A stretch of DNA of 64,000 nucleotides from contig CM077594.1 of assembly GCA_039654915.1 (NCBI GenBank), positions 73,650,393 through 73,714,392 on the forward strand. The letters are read 5' to 3'. The notes below the pieces were generated by a model. It ran no database searches. It saw nothing but the letters and a program-made list of their open reading frames with translations, and was not told where the DNA came from. Below, one piece after another: positions 1-13,480 of this stretch. The DNA comes from Aquilaria yunnanensis. Taxonomy: Eukaryota > Streptophyta > Magnoliopsida > Malvales > Thymelaeaceae. Position 1 is the stretch's first letter. Each line of letters opens with the position of its first letter. A program made the position numbers and the translations under genes.

Positions 1-3000
1 TCTAAACAAGTTTTGAATGTTTCCATCTCTTTTTAAATAATTTATGAATGTTTCCATTCTAAACTGGTTGTGAATGTTTCTATTTTAAACAAGTTGTGAA
101 TGTTTTGTTTTCATTCTAAATAAGTTGTGAATGTTTCCATTCCAAACATGTTGTGAATGTTTCTATTTCATTCTGGACAAGTTGTGACTATTTCCATTTC
201 AAACTAATTGTGAATGTTTCCATTTCATTCTAAACACGTGATAAATGTTTCCATTCCAAACTATTTGTGAATGTTTCCATTTCGTTCTAAACAAGTTGTG
301 AACTTTTTATTCAAAATAAGTTATGAATGATTCTATTTTATTGCAAATAAATTATGAATATTTCTATTCCAAATAAGTTGTGAATGTTTCCATTTTATTC
401 TAAGTAAGTTGTTAATGTTTCCATTCTAAATAAGTTGTGAATGTTTCCATTTCAATCTAAACAAGTTGTGACTATTTCGCTTCTAAACAAGTTATGAATG
501 GTTCTATTCCAAACAAGTTGTGGACTTTTTTGTTTCATTCTAAACACGTTGTGAAAGTTTCTAATGCAAATATGTTGTGAATGCTTCCATTTCATTCTAA
601 ATAAGCTGTGAATGTTTCAATTCATTCCAAATAAGTTATGAATGTTTCCATGTCATTCCAAATAATTTATGAATGTTTCCATTTCATTCTAAATAAGTTG
701 TGAATGTGTTCATTTCAGTCTAAACAAGTTGTGATTGCTTCCATTCCAAACAAGTTGTAAATGTTTCTATTTCATTTGAAACAGGTTGTGATTGTTTTTA
801 TTTTTATCTAAAAATGTTGTGACTATTTCCATCCCAAACCTGTTGTGAATGTTTTCATTTCATTCTAAACATGTTGTGAATGTTTCCATTCCAAACAAGT
901 TGTGAATGTTTCTCTTCCAAATAATTGGTGAATGTTACAATTTCATTCTACATAAGTTATGAATCTTGACATTTCATTCCAAACAAGTTGTGAATGTCTC
1001 CATTCCAAAAAAGTTTTGAGTGTTTCTATTCCAAACAAGTTGTGAATATTTCAATTTCATTCTAAATATGTTGTGAATGTTTATATTCCAAAACAAGTTG
1101 TGAATGTTTCTATTTCAAGCAAGTTATGAATGCTTCCATTTCATTCTAAAGAAGTTATGATTGTTTCTATTCCAAATTAGTTGTGAATGTTTCCATTTCA
1201 TTCTAAACAAGTTGTGATTGTTTCTATTGTAAATAAGTTGTGAATGTTTCCATTTAATTGTAAAGAAGTTGTGAATGTTTCCATTCCAAACTAGTTGTTA
1301 ATTTTTCTATTCCAAACAAAGTTTTAATTTTTCCATTTCATTTTATGCATGTTGTGAATATTTCAATTGCAAATAAGTTAAGGATGTTCCCATTTGAGGC
1401 TAAGCAAGTTGTGAATGTTTTCATTCTAAACAAGTTGTGAATGTTTCCATTCTAAAAAGGTTGTGATATTTCCATTCCAAACATGTTGTGAACGTTTCCA
1501 TTTCACTATAAACAAGGTGTGAAAGTTTGCATTTCCAACAAGTTGTGAATGTTTCTATTCAAAACAAGTTGTGAATGTTTCAATTTCATTTGAAACAACT
1601 TGTTATTGTTTTCATTTCATTTTAAACAAGTTGTTATTGTTTCCATTCAAAATTTTTTTTTAATATTTCTATTCAAAACTAGTTGTGAAAGTTTCCATTT
1701 CATTCTAAAAAAATTTTGAACGTTTCTATTCAAAACAAGTTGTGAGTGTTTCCATTCGAAAGTAGTTGTGAATGTATCCATTTAATTCTAAATAGGTTGT
1801 GAATGTTTCCATTCTAAGCAAGTTGTGAACGCTTCTATTCCAAGCAAGTTTTGAATGTTTCCATTTCATTCTAAACAAGCTGTGAATGTTTCGATGACAA
1901 ATTACATTCCAAACTAGTTGTGAATGTTTCCATTTTGGACATTTTGGGAATGTTTCCATTTAATTCTAAACAAGCTGTGAATGTTTCTTTTCCAAACAAG
2001 TTGTGAATGTTTATATTTCATACTAAGCACGTTGTGAACTTTTCCATTTCGAACAATTTGTGAATGTTTTTATTCTAAACAAGTTCTGAATGTTTCCATT
2101 TCATTCTAAATAGGTTGTGAATGTTTTTTGTTGCAAACTAGTTATGAATGTTTCCTAAGGCCATTTATTTCAATGAATGATTATATAAAAGTTCTGGATG
2201 TTTCCATTCCAAACAAGTTATGAATGTTTCTATTCTGAACAACTTATTGATGTTTCATTTTTATTCTGAACAAGTTGTGAATGTTTCTATTGCAAGCAAG
2301 TTGTGAATGTTTGCAATTGATTCTATTCAATTTGTTGATGTTTGTATCCCAAATAAGTTGTAAATGTTTGCTTTTCTCTCTAAACAAGTTGTAAATGTTT
2401 CCATTTCAAAGAAGTCATGAATGCTTCCATTCTAAAGAAGTTGTGATGTTTCTATTCCAAACAAGTTGTGAATGTTTTCATTTCATTCTACACAAGTTGA
2501 GAATGTTTCCATTCCATACAAGTTGTGAATGTTTCTATTTAAACAAGTTGTAAATGTTTTGATTTCATTCTAAACATGTTGTCAATGTGTCTATTCCAAA
2601 CAAGTTGTGAATGTTTCCATTTCATTCTAAACAAGTTGTGAATGTTTCTATCCCAAACAAGTTCTGAATGTTTCCATTTCATTCTAAATAAGTTGTGAAT
2701 GTTACAATTTCAAACAAGTTTTGAATGTTTCCATTTCATTCTACACAAGTTGTGAATGTTTGCCTTTTAAACTAGTTGCGAACATTTCCATTTCACCCTA
2801 AACAAGTTTTGAATGTTTCCATTTCGAACAAGTAGTGAATGTTTCTATTCCAAACAAGTTATGAATGTTTCCTTTTCATTCTAAACTACTTTTAAATGTT
2901 TATATTTCAAACAAAGTGTGAATATTTCTATTTCATTCTAAACAAGTTGTGAATGTTTCCATTCAAACCTACTTCCGAACGTTTCCATTTCATTCTAAAT

Positions 3001-5150
3001 AAGTTGTGAATGATTCCATTCCAAACAAGTTGTGAATATTTCCATTTCATTATAAACTAGTTGTGAATGTTTCCATTCCAAACAAGTTATGAATATTGAT
3101 ATTTCATTTTAAACAAGTTTTGAATGTTTCCATCCTAAACAAGTTGTGAATGCTTCTATTCCAAATAGGTTGTGAATATTTTGACTTCATTCTAAATAGG
3201 TTGTGAATGTTTTTATTTTGAACAATTTGTGAATGTTTATATTTCAATCTAAACAAGTTATGAATGTTTCCAATCTCAGGAAATTGGAAATGTTTCTATT
3301 GCAAACAAGTTGTGAATGTTTCCATTTCTTTCTAAAGAAGTTGTGAAAGTTCCTTAGTCCAAACTACTTGTGAATGTTTCCATTCTAAACTAGCTGTGAA
3401 TGTTTCCATTTCATTCTAAACAAGTTGTGAATGTTTCTATTCTTAACTAGTTGTGAATATTTTTTATGTGAAACTAGTTGTGAAAGTTTCGATTTGATTC
3501 TAAACAAGTTGTGAAAGTTTCCATTCCAAACTAGTTTTAAATGTTTCCTTTTGATTCTAAACAATTTGTGGATGTTTCCATGTTAAACAAGTTGTGAATA
3601 TTTCTGTACTAAACAAGTTATGAATGTTTCCATTTGATTTTAAATAAATTGTAAATGTTTCAATTCAAAACTGGTTCTGAATGCTTCCATTCCAAACTAG
3701 TTGAGAATGTTTCTATTTCATTCTAAACAAGTTGTTAACGTTTGCATACTGAACTAGTTGTGAATGTTTCCTTTTCACTCAAAACATATTGTTAATGTTT
3801 CCATTTCATTCTAAACTAGTTGCAAAAGTTTCCATCCCAAACCAGTTGTGAATGTTTCCATTCCAAAAAAGCTGTTAGTGGTCCCATTCAAAACTAGTTG
3901 TGAATGTTCCATTTCATTCTAAACAGAGTGTTTCCATTCCAAACTAGTTGTCAATGCTTCTATTGTGAACTAGTTGTGAATGTTTCAATTTCATTCAAAA
4001 CAGGTTTTGGCAATTTCTATTTCAATCTATTTGTGTATGTTTCCATTCCAAACAAGTTGTCAATGTTTCAATTCATTCCAAACAGGTTGTGAATGTTTTC
4101 ATTTCACTTTGAACAAGTTGTGATGCTTTCTATTATAAACAAGTTGTGAATGTTTCCATTTCATTCTAAACTTTTTATAAATGTTTCCATTGCATTCTAA
4201 ATAGGTTGTGAATGGTTCAATTCAACACAAGTTATGAATGTTTCTATTCCAAACAAGTCATAAGTGTTTTCATTTCATTCTGAAGAAGTTATGAATGCTT
4301 CTTTCCCAATCAAGTTGTGACTCTTTTCTTTTCATTCTAAACAAGTTGTGAATGTTTCTATTCCTAATTAGCTATGAAAGTTTCCATTCCAAACTAGCTG
4401 TGAATAATTCCATTTCATTCTAGACAACTTTTGATTGTTTCCATTTAAAACTAGGTGTGAATGTTTCTATTTCATTCTAAATAAGGAGTGAATGTTTTTA
4501 TACAAAACTAGTTTAGAATGTGTCTGTTTCATTCTAAATAAGTTGGGAATGTTTCCATTCCAAACAAATCATGAATGTCTCTCTTTCAAACAAATTGTGA
4601 TTGTTTTCATTTCGTTCAAAACAAGTTATGAATGTTTCTATACCAAACTAGTTGGGAATGTTTCCATTACTTTCTAAACAAGTTGTGAAAGTTTCCATTC
4701 CAAACAAGTTATGATTATTTTCATTCTAAAAAAATTGTGATTGTTTCCATCCGAAAGAAAATTGTCAATTTTTTTATATCATTCTAAACAACTTGTGATT
4801 GTTTTTATTCCAAATAAACTGTGAATACTTCCAGTTTAACCTAAACAGGTTGTCAATGTTTCTATTCTAAACTAGTTGTGAATGTTTTTATTCCAAATAA
4901 ATTGTGAATGTTTCCATTTCATCTAAATAGGTTGTGACTAGCTGTAAATGTTTTATTCTGAACAAGTTGTGAATGTTTCCATTCGAAACAAGTTGTGAAT
5001 GTTTCTATTCCAAACTAGTTGCAAATGTTTCCATTTTAGTCTAAAAAAGTTATGAATGTTTCCATTCCAAACTAGTTGTGAATGTTTCTATTTCATTCTA
5101 AACAAGTTTTGAATGTTTCTTTTCCAAACAAGTTGTAAATGTTTGATTCT
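1..5150 (+). repeat. Minisatellite array, forward-orientation block
   Basis: Almost the whole stretch is built from degenerate copies of a short unit with core AAACAAGTTGTGAATGTTTC. Two unit lengths are mixed: about 26 bp (core then CATTCC) and about 31 bp (core then CATTTCATTCT), often alternating to give a 57-bp dimer. The block is cut by the left window edge. Copies differ by scattered substitutions (CAAG/TAAG/TAGT, GAATG/GATTG). Short ORFs here are translations of the repeat in arbitrary frames and are not genes. I do not recognise the family. Confidence 0.95.
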
Positions 5151-7092
5151 AAACATTCGTAAGTTGTTTATAATGAAATATAAACATTCACAACTTGTTT
5201 GGAATGGAAACAATCTTGATTATTTTGGGATAGAAACTTTCACAACTTGCTTAGAATAGAAATGTTCACAACCTTTTTGGATTGTAAACATTGACAACTT
5301 GTTTAGAATGAAAAGGAAACATTCACAATTTCTTTGGAATATGAACATTCACAACTTGTTTGGAGTGGAAACATTCGCAAGTTGTTTAGAATTAAATGGA
5401 AACATTCACAAGTTGTTTAGAATGAAATTTGAATATTAACAACATGTTTGGAATGAAAACATTTACAACGAGTGTGGAATGGAAGCATTAACAACTTGTT
5501 TAGAATATAAGCATTCATAACATGTTTGGAATGGAAACATTCACAACCTGTTTAGAATGAAATGGAAACATTCATTATTTGTTTGGAATAGAAACATTTA
5601 CAACTTGTTTGGAATAGAAACATTCATAATTTTTTTTGAATACAAACATTCACAACTTGTTTGTAATGAAAGGGTAACATTCAAAACCTGTTTAGAATGG
5701 AAGCTTTCATAAATTTTTGGGAGTGGAAACATTTGTAAATTTTTGGGAATGAAATCATTCATACCATGTTTAGAGTGAATTGGAAACATTGACAAGAAGT
5801 TTTGATTGGAAACTTTCACATCCTGTTTAGAATGAAATGAAAACATTCACAATTATTTTGGAATAGAAACATTCACAATTTGCTTGGAATGGAAACTTTC
5901 ACAACTTGTTCAGAATGAAATGAAAATGTTAACAAGTTCTTTAGAATTAAATTTAAACATTCATACATATTTGGAATAGAAACATTCATAACTTGTTTTG
6001 AATGCAAACATTGAGAACAAGTTTAGAATGGAAACATGCACAACTTGTTTTGAATGGAAACCTTCATAACTTGTTTACAATGAAATGAAAACATTAACAC
6101 CTTGTTTGGAATGGAAATATTTATAACTTGTTTGTAATGAAATGGAAACATTCACAACTAGTTTGGAATGAAAACATACACTACTTGTTTAGAACGAAAT
6201 CAAAACATTCACAGCTTATTTAGAATGAAATGGAAAAATTCACAAGTTGTTTAGAATGAAATGTAAACGTTGACAACAATTTTAGAATGAAATGGAAACA
6301 CTTACTACTTGTTCGGAATACAAGCATTAACAAATTATTTTGAATGAATTGGAAACATTCACAACTTGTTTGATCCAGAAACATTTAGAACTTGTTTAGA
6401 ATGAAGTGGAAACATTCACAGCTTTTTTGGAATGGAAACATTCACACATTGTTGAAATGAAATGGAAACATTCATGACTAGTTTTGGAAAAAATGGAAAC
6501 TTTCACAACTTCTTTGGAATGAAATGGAAACATTTACAACTAGTTTGGAATGGAAACTCTCATAACCTATTTAGAATGAAATGGAAACATGCACAACTTG
6601 TTTGAATTGAAACATTCATAGTTTGTCTAGAATGAAATGGAAACATTCAAAATGTGTTTAGGATGAAATGGAATCATTAACAACTAGTTTGGAAAAGAAA
6701 CATTCATAACTTGTATTTAATAAAATGGAAACATTCATAAGTAGTTTGGAATGTAAACATTCACATATTGTTTAGAATGAAATAGAAATGTTCCCAACTA
6801 GTTTAGAATGAAAACATTCACAGCTTGTTTGGAATGGAAACGTTCATAACTTGTTAGGAGGAGAAACATTCATAACTTGTTTTGAATAGAAATATTCAAA
6901 ACTTGTTTGAAATGAAATGGAAACATTCACAACATGTTTAGAATGAAATGGAAACATTCACAACTAGTATGGAATGGAAACTTTCATAACTAGTTAGGAC
7001 TAAAATGGAAACATTCACAGCTTGTTTGGAATAGAAATGTTCACAACTTGTTTGGAATGAAATTGAAACATTCACAACTTGTTTAGAATGAA
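5151..7092 (-). repeat. Minisatellite array, inverted block
   Basis: This is the same monomer in reverse complement (AAACATTCACAACTTGTTT then AGAATGAAATGG or GGAATGG). The first inverted unit begins at about 5151, directly after the last forward unit with no spacer, and the block ends against unique sequence at about 7092. Both unit lengths occur here too, so the inversion post-dates the mixed 26/31 structure or both blocks were amplified from a common mixed array. Confidence 0.93.
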
Positions 7093-8966
7093 ATTGTTAT
7101 GCCCAACATAGCCCTCGGTTCATTTGGGAAGCTTAGACCTTAAGAAACATGATTAAGATAGTGAAATATGTCTATCTGGTGTAAATTAGCAACTTAGTTT
7201 TAAGTCATTAGTGTGTACTAGTTATATGTTCTTTAGCACTTTAGACATACTAGGAGACAAGGTTAGGGGTGCTGGGGTGCACCTGGACACTGCTAGGACA
7301 TATGGGCATATACTCAGGATACTTACTAGCACCTAGCCTGTTAACACTTATAGGTTAATGCTCTCTGAAACAAGCTAAATGTCTATATAGATTTATATGT
7401 TCATCTTATCACAATCACTAACTCATGATCAATTATATGTATGGCAACCAAAACACCAATCCAGTTTTGAAAACTTTGTTTCATATGCACTTATCTTGCA
7501 TACATTCATGGGTCTAAGTAAGCCAACCTTGAGTACTCCATGCACACCAAGCCTACAGCATATACATACAACAATCATGCATAAATGCACTGACACGTGA
7601 ATATATATATATATCTTGCCACTGCTTCACACTTGGTCACAAACATACATTTCTTTGCTAAATCAAATCCTTCTCACAAGAATTTTTATGCTTGCACTCA
7701 CTTGCCTTACATGATCATAGTTCATAGTGAGCCAACCATAAACCATCCATACATACAATGACCAAGACATGCTTATAAGTATATCTCCAAAATGACCTTA
7801 GCACCCTAGGTGCTCATCATCCTAAATATTTACATAGAGCTTGGTAAACCTACCAAAGGCATCAAAACATACTACCATCCATGAGTTCACAAATACATAC
7901 CCTTACAATTAAGCATATCCAAAAGTGATCATAAAAACTTGGAACATAATTGGGGTCTCTAAGACAAGACCAACTACTAAACACATAATCAACATTGCAA
8001 CCAACAACACATAAGCTATAGAGCACAACATCCTCACTAGACTTTGTTCCCACAACTCTAAACTCAAAAGGTCTACAAAAATGAAATTCACATTCATTAA
8101 CTTGTTTCACAAGTAACTTGAAACCACTTTGAACATTGAGCCACAACAAGCACAAACATGATACCGTCTTAACCCAAAAGAGTAATACTACTCTTAACTT
8201 GCTTACTTCTTAAGCAATCCTTTACCTACATATATAAAGTTAGTAGAGCATAAGTCTAAACTCAATAAGGACTTAACATAGCCTCCAAGGCATAAACATA
8301 GGTTATGCTAATGCTTAACCAAAATCATTCCTTAAGCACCTACAATGGAAATATGAAAACATAAGACAATACGCATATATATACACAACAACTAAGTAAT
8401 ATAAGGGGTTAGCATGCTCAAACAAATATAGAAGCACACAAGTAGACACACATATACTTAAACACCATCCGGAAGGCATAACAAGCATAATCTCACATAA
8501 ACATAGTTTCGGCTAACCTCATTGAAATACATTGATCATATTTGAGAGCTCCCTAGCTTAGGAATTGAGTTCCTACTCAATTCCTAGCTCTAATGCTTGC
8601 CAACATAGCTAATTAGCACAAAGAACATAGTTGCTAAAGCAACCCTAGCCCTCATAATAGTTAGGATCCCTTGGCCGAATTTACCATCACCCAAGCATAC
8701 CTAATCCACTAATTCACATAGTCCAACCATGAATTGACTAGTGAACGCATATGTCCTTACCTTATGTTGACAATCCTTTAATGGCTGAAGCTCCTCAGGC
8801 TTAAATTGGCCCTTACTTAGCTTGTTGATGCAAGAACCAAGCTTCCTAACTTAATTGATGCATAAATCCTCCAAGACCCACAAGAAAAACTCCTTAATTA
8901 GCTTCGGTTACACTTGAAATCACCAACCCTCATAAACAACACAAGCTCAAGCTCTCTTCCATGGAG
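7093..8966. other. Gene-free AT-rich sequence
   Basis: No credible coding region was seen. The ORFs here (for example a 97-codon one at 7862-8155 on the minus strand) lack recognisable motifs. The stretch ends at the target site of the solo LTR that follows, and the same anonymous sequence resumes after that LTR. It may be decayed transposon DNA. Confidence 0.6.
7600..7614. repeat. (AT)n microsatellite
   Basis: An uninterrupted AT dinucleotide run of about seven units, inside gene-free sequence. Confidence 0.9.
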
Positions 8967-8971
8967 GTTAC

Positions 8972-10387
8972 TGTTAGTGTTGTGCCCAAAAGCCAATCAT
9001 GAGATGATTGTATTTTTTGTACATTGAGTCATGATATTTTATTAAGGCATTAATCCAGCAATTATGTTTGTTGTTTTGTTTCTGCGTTACTTAACAAACA
9101 TAATTGTAACCCTAGAATAATGATATTCTTAAACATCCCTAGTCTAGTATTATTGTGGAGCGGGTTGCAATAATACATAACGACTAGCATATGTGGAGAC
9201 TAATATGAGATATGTAGTCTACATATGGGTACAAGTTGGAGAACTTGTGTACTGGACCGACCCACCATGAGAACACTACATGGATCGTTATATGAGTGTC
9301 ATAAGTGATTCTCATAGTGATCATGGTATATGAAGTCCTTCGACCTAAGATCATCAAGGTTCCCTACATGTGAGTCACATACTTTGATACTTTCCTTTGT
9401 TGCTCGTAACTGAGTGAACTTGAAGGAGGTCATTGGGTATGTCACATATCATGCGGAGGGATTTGTATGATCAAGATGGGATTTGTCCCTCCTATGTAAC
9501 GGGAGTGATATCTTCGGGCCCTTTGATAGAGTAAGACTTAGAAAATGCATGGCCATGCTCGGATGAGTTGATATACGATATCAATGTCATCAGTTTAAGT
9601 TAGTCTTCTCGATAATCAAGAAACCAAAGATTGGGCTATACGAGAGTGACACATTCCATGTCTCGTGCTTAGTCTTGATATCTTGGACAAAGGGACAATG
9701 GCATATATCGGTGATGATCATAAAGGTTTAGTCGAATCATCGACAATCTTGTCACTTGGGTAGCAATGATGTGTTGCTAGACACCGCTCATTGCTTATGA
9801 TCATAAATGTGATTTATGATCATTGCCAACGTGATAAGAGCCTATTGGGTCGCACACATAGAGCTATTTGGATCATTAGAGTGCATGGGCTAATTATTTG
9901 GGTTATGGTTTCACTTTAATTTTGTATTAATAATGGGCCCAAGAGTTGAGCCATTATTAAGCCCGAAATTAAATCATAATTGGATTAGGGCTTTGAAACC
10001 CATTAGGCCTGGAAGTTGAGTCTCACTATAAATACAACTTCTAGTGAGAAATTTGTAGGTCTCCTTGCCCTAGCCTCCCAAAAGGATAGCCGCACTCTTC
10101 TCTTGCAATTCCTTGGAGGACGCAAGCTAGCACTGCGAGCGCAAGAAAAACGCATCTGTCGGGACATGGTGGAAGCGTGGTGATCCCGAGAGGCTCGTGT
10201 GGATACCATAGAGAGCCTGAACACATCAACTGTTCAGGTTTTGTGATTCGACTCTACAGTTGAGTGAGAGATCTCAACCGAAAATTAGGTATGAAAATTT
10301 TTGAACACCCGGTTTACCCCGTTTCACTTGGATCCTGGAGGGTTTCGGTTAAATTCCACTGCGCTGTTTGGCTCCCAAAACCCAACA
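8972..10387 (+). mobile_element. Solo LTR, 1.4 kb, TSD GTTAC
   Basis: The segment begins TGTTAG and ends CCAACA, an imperfect terminal inverted repeat of the usual LTR type. It is flanked by a perfect 5-bp duplication, GTTAC, at 8967-8971 and 10388-10392. Removing it joins the two anonymous flanks directly. A TATA box lies at 10027-10034. No internal PBS, polypurine tract or coding domain is visible, so this is a solo LTR left by LTR-LTR recombination or a non-coding LTR element. The superfamily is uncertain (possibly Copia). Short ORFs inside are not supported. Confidence 0.85.
10027..10034 (+). promoter_or_regulatory. TATA box of the solo LTR
   Basis: TATAAATA lies in the last quarter of the LTR, as expected for an LTR promoter on the plus strand. 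Confidence 0.6.
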
Positions 10388-10392
10388 GTTAC

Positions 10393-10802
10393 AACCGGTC
10401 AAGCTAGGAGAAGGGTTAGTGGAGACATGCCTTAGACAAAAAGGACAAGTGTCCTTAAAAATGGGTTAACGCTAGATTAAGCAAGCTCACTTTTTTTCAT
10501 GTGGCACTTAAGCCCTACATAAGAGATTCCCTAATGTTAACCATTTAATTAGTCACCTAAATAACTTCTAATTGAATCCTTCAAGTTCACAAATCATCAT
10601 TTGCAACACTTCTCATCTCAGCCAAGTCATGTTTAAACCTGAGATTGATTAACACTCAAATTCATTCAAACTTCATTCAAAACATAATTTTTCAAGTTCA
10701 CTAAGCTCAAGTCCTAAGTCATCTACATTTTTTAAGCCCTTAATCCTCCAAGCCCATGGCTTAAACACTTAGGAGCTTAAGAAATTATAGAAATGGAAAA
10801 AT
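10393..10802. other. Gene-free sequence between solo LTR and palindrome
   Basis: AT-rich anonymous DNA continuing from the left side of the solo LTR. No ORF or RNA gene was recognised. Confidence 0.6.
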
Positions 10803-12347
10803 TTGGTTACCCAATACGGGGTAATCTAGTTATGGTGCCAAAGCTGTGCATTTAAACTCCCAAGATTGGTGTGTCCTGTAGGTCATTGGAACAACACCCC
10901 TAGTGTACATAGTCAAGTGACCCTCTTGAGCACTATGTAAATACATGCATATTGGTCTAACCAGAACACACATATTTGCATTTATGCACACTATGGTAGC
11001 TAGGAAGGAAAACACTAGCATAACTCTTAATTTTACCTTCCACACATTAAGCATTCTTACTAGGTTCAAAAATTCCAGCCACTTCACCCAAACTTCCTCC
11101 AATAGGCTGTATTAATCAAGCCATGTAACCCCCTATTTTATTTGCTCCATTATCAAGTAAAGACTTAGAGCAAACCAAGGAAATTGGTTTTACATCAATA
11201 GCCCACCTATGGACCAAGTTATGGATTTTTGAAATTGGTTACAAAATTCTGACCAAATGAAGAGTAACTTAGCCAAATTTTTAACCTCATATCTTTGCCT
11301 ACAGGGCTTTAAATTAAAAAATTTTAAATCTTAGTTTAACCTCTAGATGTGATCTAGGTGTGGTCAAAATGTCATACCAAGATTTCATCTACACAGAGAG
11401 TTATAGAACTTTAAGTGCAGAGTCAAAATTTTAGTCACTTTATGAATATTTTGCCCATACAAAATTTCATAAGTGTGCATACACTTCATTCACAAGGGGT
11501 AAGCAATGCTGTCCATATGATGTTTATGGGCTGTTTTGATGGAATTTTTATGAACGATGGTTAAAAGGGTTATAAATTCATGGGAATGGTTTTCCCATGT
11601 GTATAATACATGTATGGACACTAGCAAGTGGGTTTTTCACCTAGAAATGGAGTGTATGAGTATTATGATATTTTGTATGGGCATAATGGTAAATAGTGGC
11701 TAAAATTTGGTACCCTGTACTCCAGCTGACCTAAATTTTTGTACATAAATAATTTGGCTATAAAAATTTTGAACACATCTAGAAAAATTCAATATGAATA
11801 ACTTGGCTTTTGAATCACTGGATTTGGTGCCCTGTAGCCAGAGTTATGGCTTGTCAAAATTGGCTGATTTTGCTGAGCACTATTCATATGGTCATTTCTA
11901 CCCGGTTAAGTATAAAATCCATAATTGTAAACTTAGATGGATTTAATGTCTCAAACCTGTTTCTCTATAAAGGTTTAAGGGTATTAAAGGGTTTAAAACT
12001 TTTACGGCACAGGTAGAATTTGAGTTGGACATAGTGTGAAAGTATGGACACATAAAATGCATACCAATAGCATCATGTACACATATGATTGTACATATAC
12101 TTGGGGATTTTACTCAAATTCCATATTGGCCAGGAATAAAGAATTTCACTATCATCATTACTTCCAGATGAAATTTTATGTGAATATGTGTGTGATGGTT
12201 GGACCAATATGCACATCTTTGTATAATGACCAAAAGGGCCACTTGGGTAAACATAGTGCGCATGTTCTACTTGGCCTACAGGACATGGACTGCCTAAGGC
12301 TTGAGCTCACTAAATTTAATCACTGTATAGAAACACTCCAATTGGTA
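10803..12347. repeat. Diverged large palindrome (inverted repeat), axis near 11570
   Basis: Four pairs of segments match as reverse complements around one axis: 10872-10885 with 12272-12285, 10947-10976 with 12183-12213, about 11293-11310 with 11826-11840, and 11454-11490 with 11646-11681. A weaker match near 10806 and 12347 extends the arms. Arms are therefore about 650-750 bp around a loop of about 160 bp, with many differences. This could be an old foldback or long-TIR element, or two inverted copies of one repeat. ORFs inside (for example 12036-12353) are not supported as genes. Confidence 0.75.
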
Positions 12348-13475
12348 ACATGATGTATCTTTTTCAAGTTGGGCTTTAAGTTTATTTGAGGGCAAGCAAA
12401 GGTTCAACCATGGTGGAATTTGATATGCTCTTAATTGTTCATCTTTTTGACATATATTTTCTTCTCGGCTATTTTTTTTATAAGAATTGGTGCTTAATTA
12501 CTTCATGTTTTGATTCTAGGGCACAATTTAGCTCAATTACATGATTCGAAGAAATCTAAGAAGCTTTGGAGCTAAAATTGAAAGATTTGAAGCTGGAGGT
12601 ACTTACATGCCCAGGAACATGGCCGTGTCAAAAGCAATGTTCTTAGTAATGCGCAATGTTCAAGAAAGGAAAAAAAAAGTAAAAAATGAGCTTAAGTCTT
12701 GCATAGCCGAACAACTAGTCAAAATACCTCACCTATTCACTATTCGCACTTGACACTCTTATTGTCTTTTGCCTTGGCCCCTTTGACCAGAAGAATTAGG
12801 TCCCTAATGGACACTTTTTGGCACCATTTGCACTCTCTCAAAAGGCATGGTGTCCTCTATTTAAGGCTTTAAGCATTCTTAGCACATGACTCAGGGTATT
12901 TAGTTATTTACAATCTTAGTCCTTGGTTTTCCACACTTAGCTTAATTAAGCCCTTTGTTATGGCTTTTAAGTCCTATTGATTTCTAACCTTACGATCTGA
13001 ACTTCTTATTCATATTTCTAATGGTATTCATTAATGAATCAAAGTTTTCAATGTTTCATTCTTACCACTGACTAAGGCAAAAAGGAAGTTTTCTTCATTT
13101 ATCTCACAAATGGATTGAAATTTATGTTAAAAAGAATGGATCAAAATATTTGCTTATTCTAGATACATTATAACGTGGCCCCCTTTGGCCCTGACTAGGA
13201 AACTTGTGAGAATGGGTGTCACATTGGTTGCAATTAGCTAGTTATTTATGTGTGCCAAATTAAAACTTCATGTAACTAGTTAATTAACCTAGAAATGCAT
13301 GCATGCACTTTTGCTTCAACTTGAGGAAGTAAAAATCTATGAAAAATTCATATTTGCCTAGGCATTTTCCATGAAAACCAAAGTTTAGATAGTCAAGGCT
13401 TATAAAATCAACAATTGTATCATCATAACTACACATAATAACAATGTAAGGGCATTCAAGAAAAGAAGACTAATG
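12348..13475. other. Gene-free sequence left of element Z
   Basis: Anonymous AT-rich DNA up to the CTCCT target site of element Z. No domain, RNA gene or repeat family was recognised. A 70-codon ORF at 12541-12753 has no recognisable motif. Confidence 0.6.
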
Positions 13476-13480
13476 CTCCT

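Noticed and set aside
1726..5846. Short ORFs (60-82 codons) inside the minisatellite
   Set aside because: They are direct translations of the 26/31-bp unit in random frames, with no codon or motif evidence.
1..7092. Resemblance to a CRISPR array (regular short repeats)
   Set aside because: There are no unique spacers; the whole period is the repeat, the units are diverged, and the setting is plant nuclear DNA.
10003..10229. Overlapping 62- and 73-codon ORFs in the solo LTR
   Set aside because: They lie around the LTR transcription start region on the minus strand and carry no recognisable domain.
12036..12353. 105-codon ORF in the palindrome
   Set aside because: It is low in coding character and overlaps an inverted-repeat arm; the matching arm has no equivalent frame.
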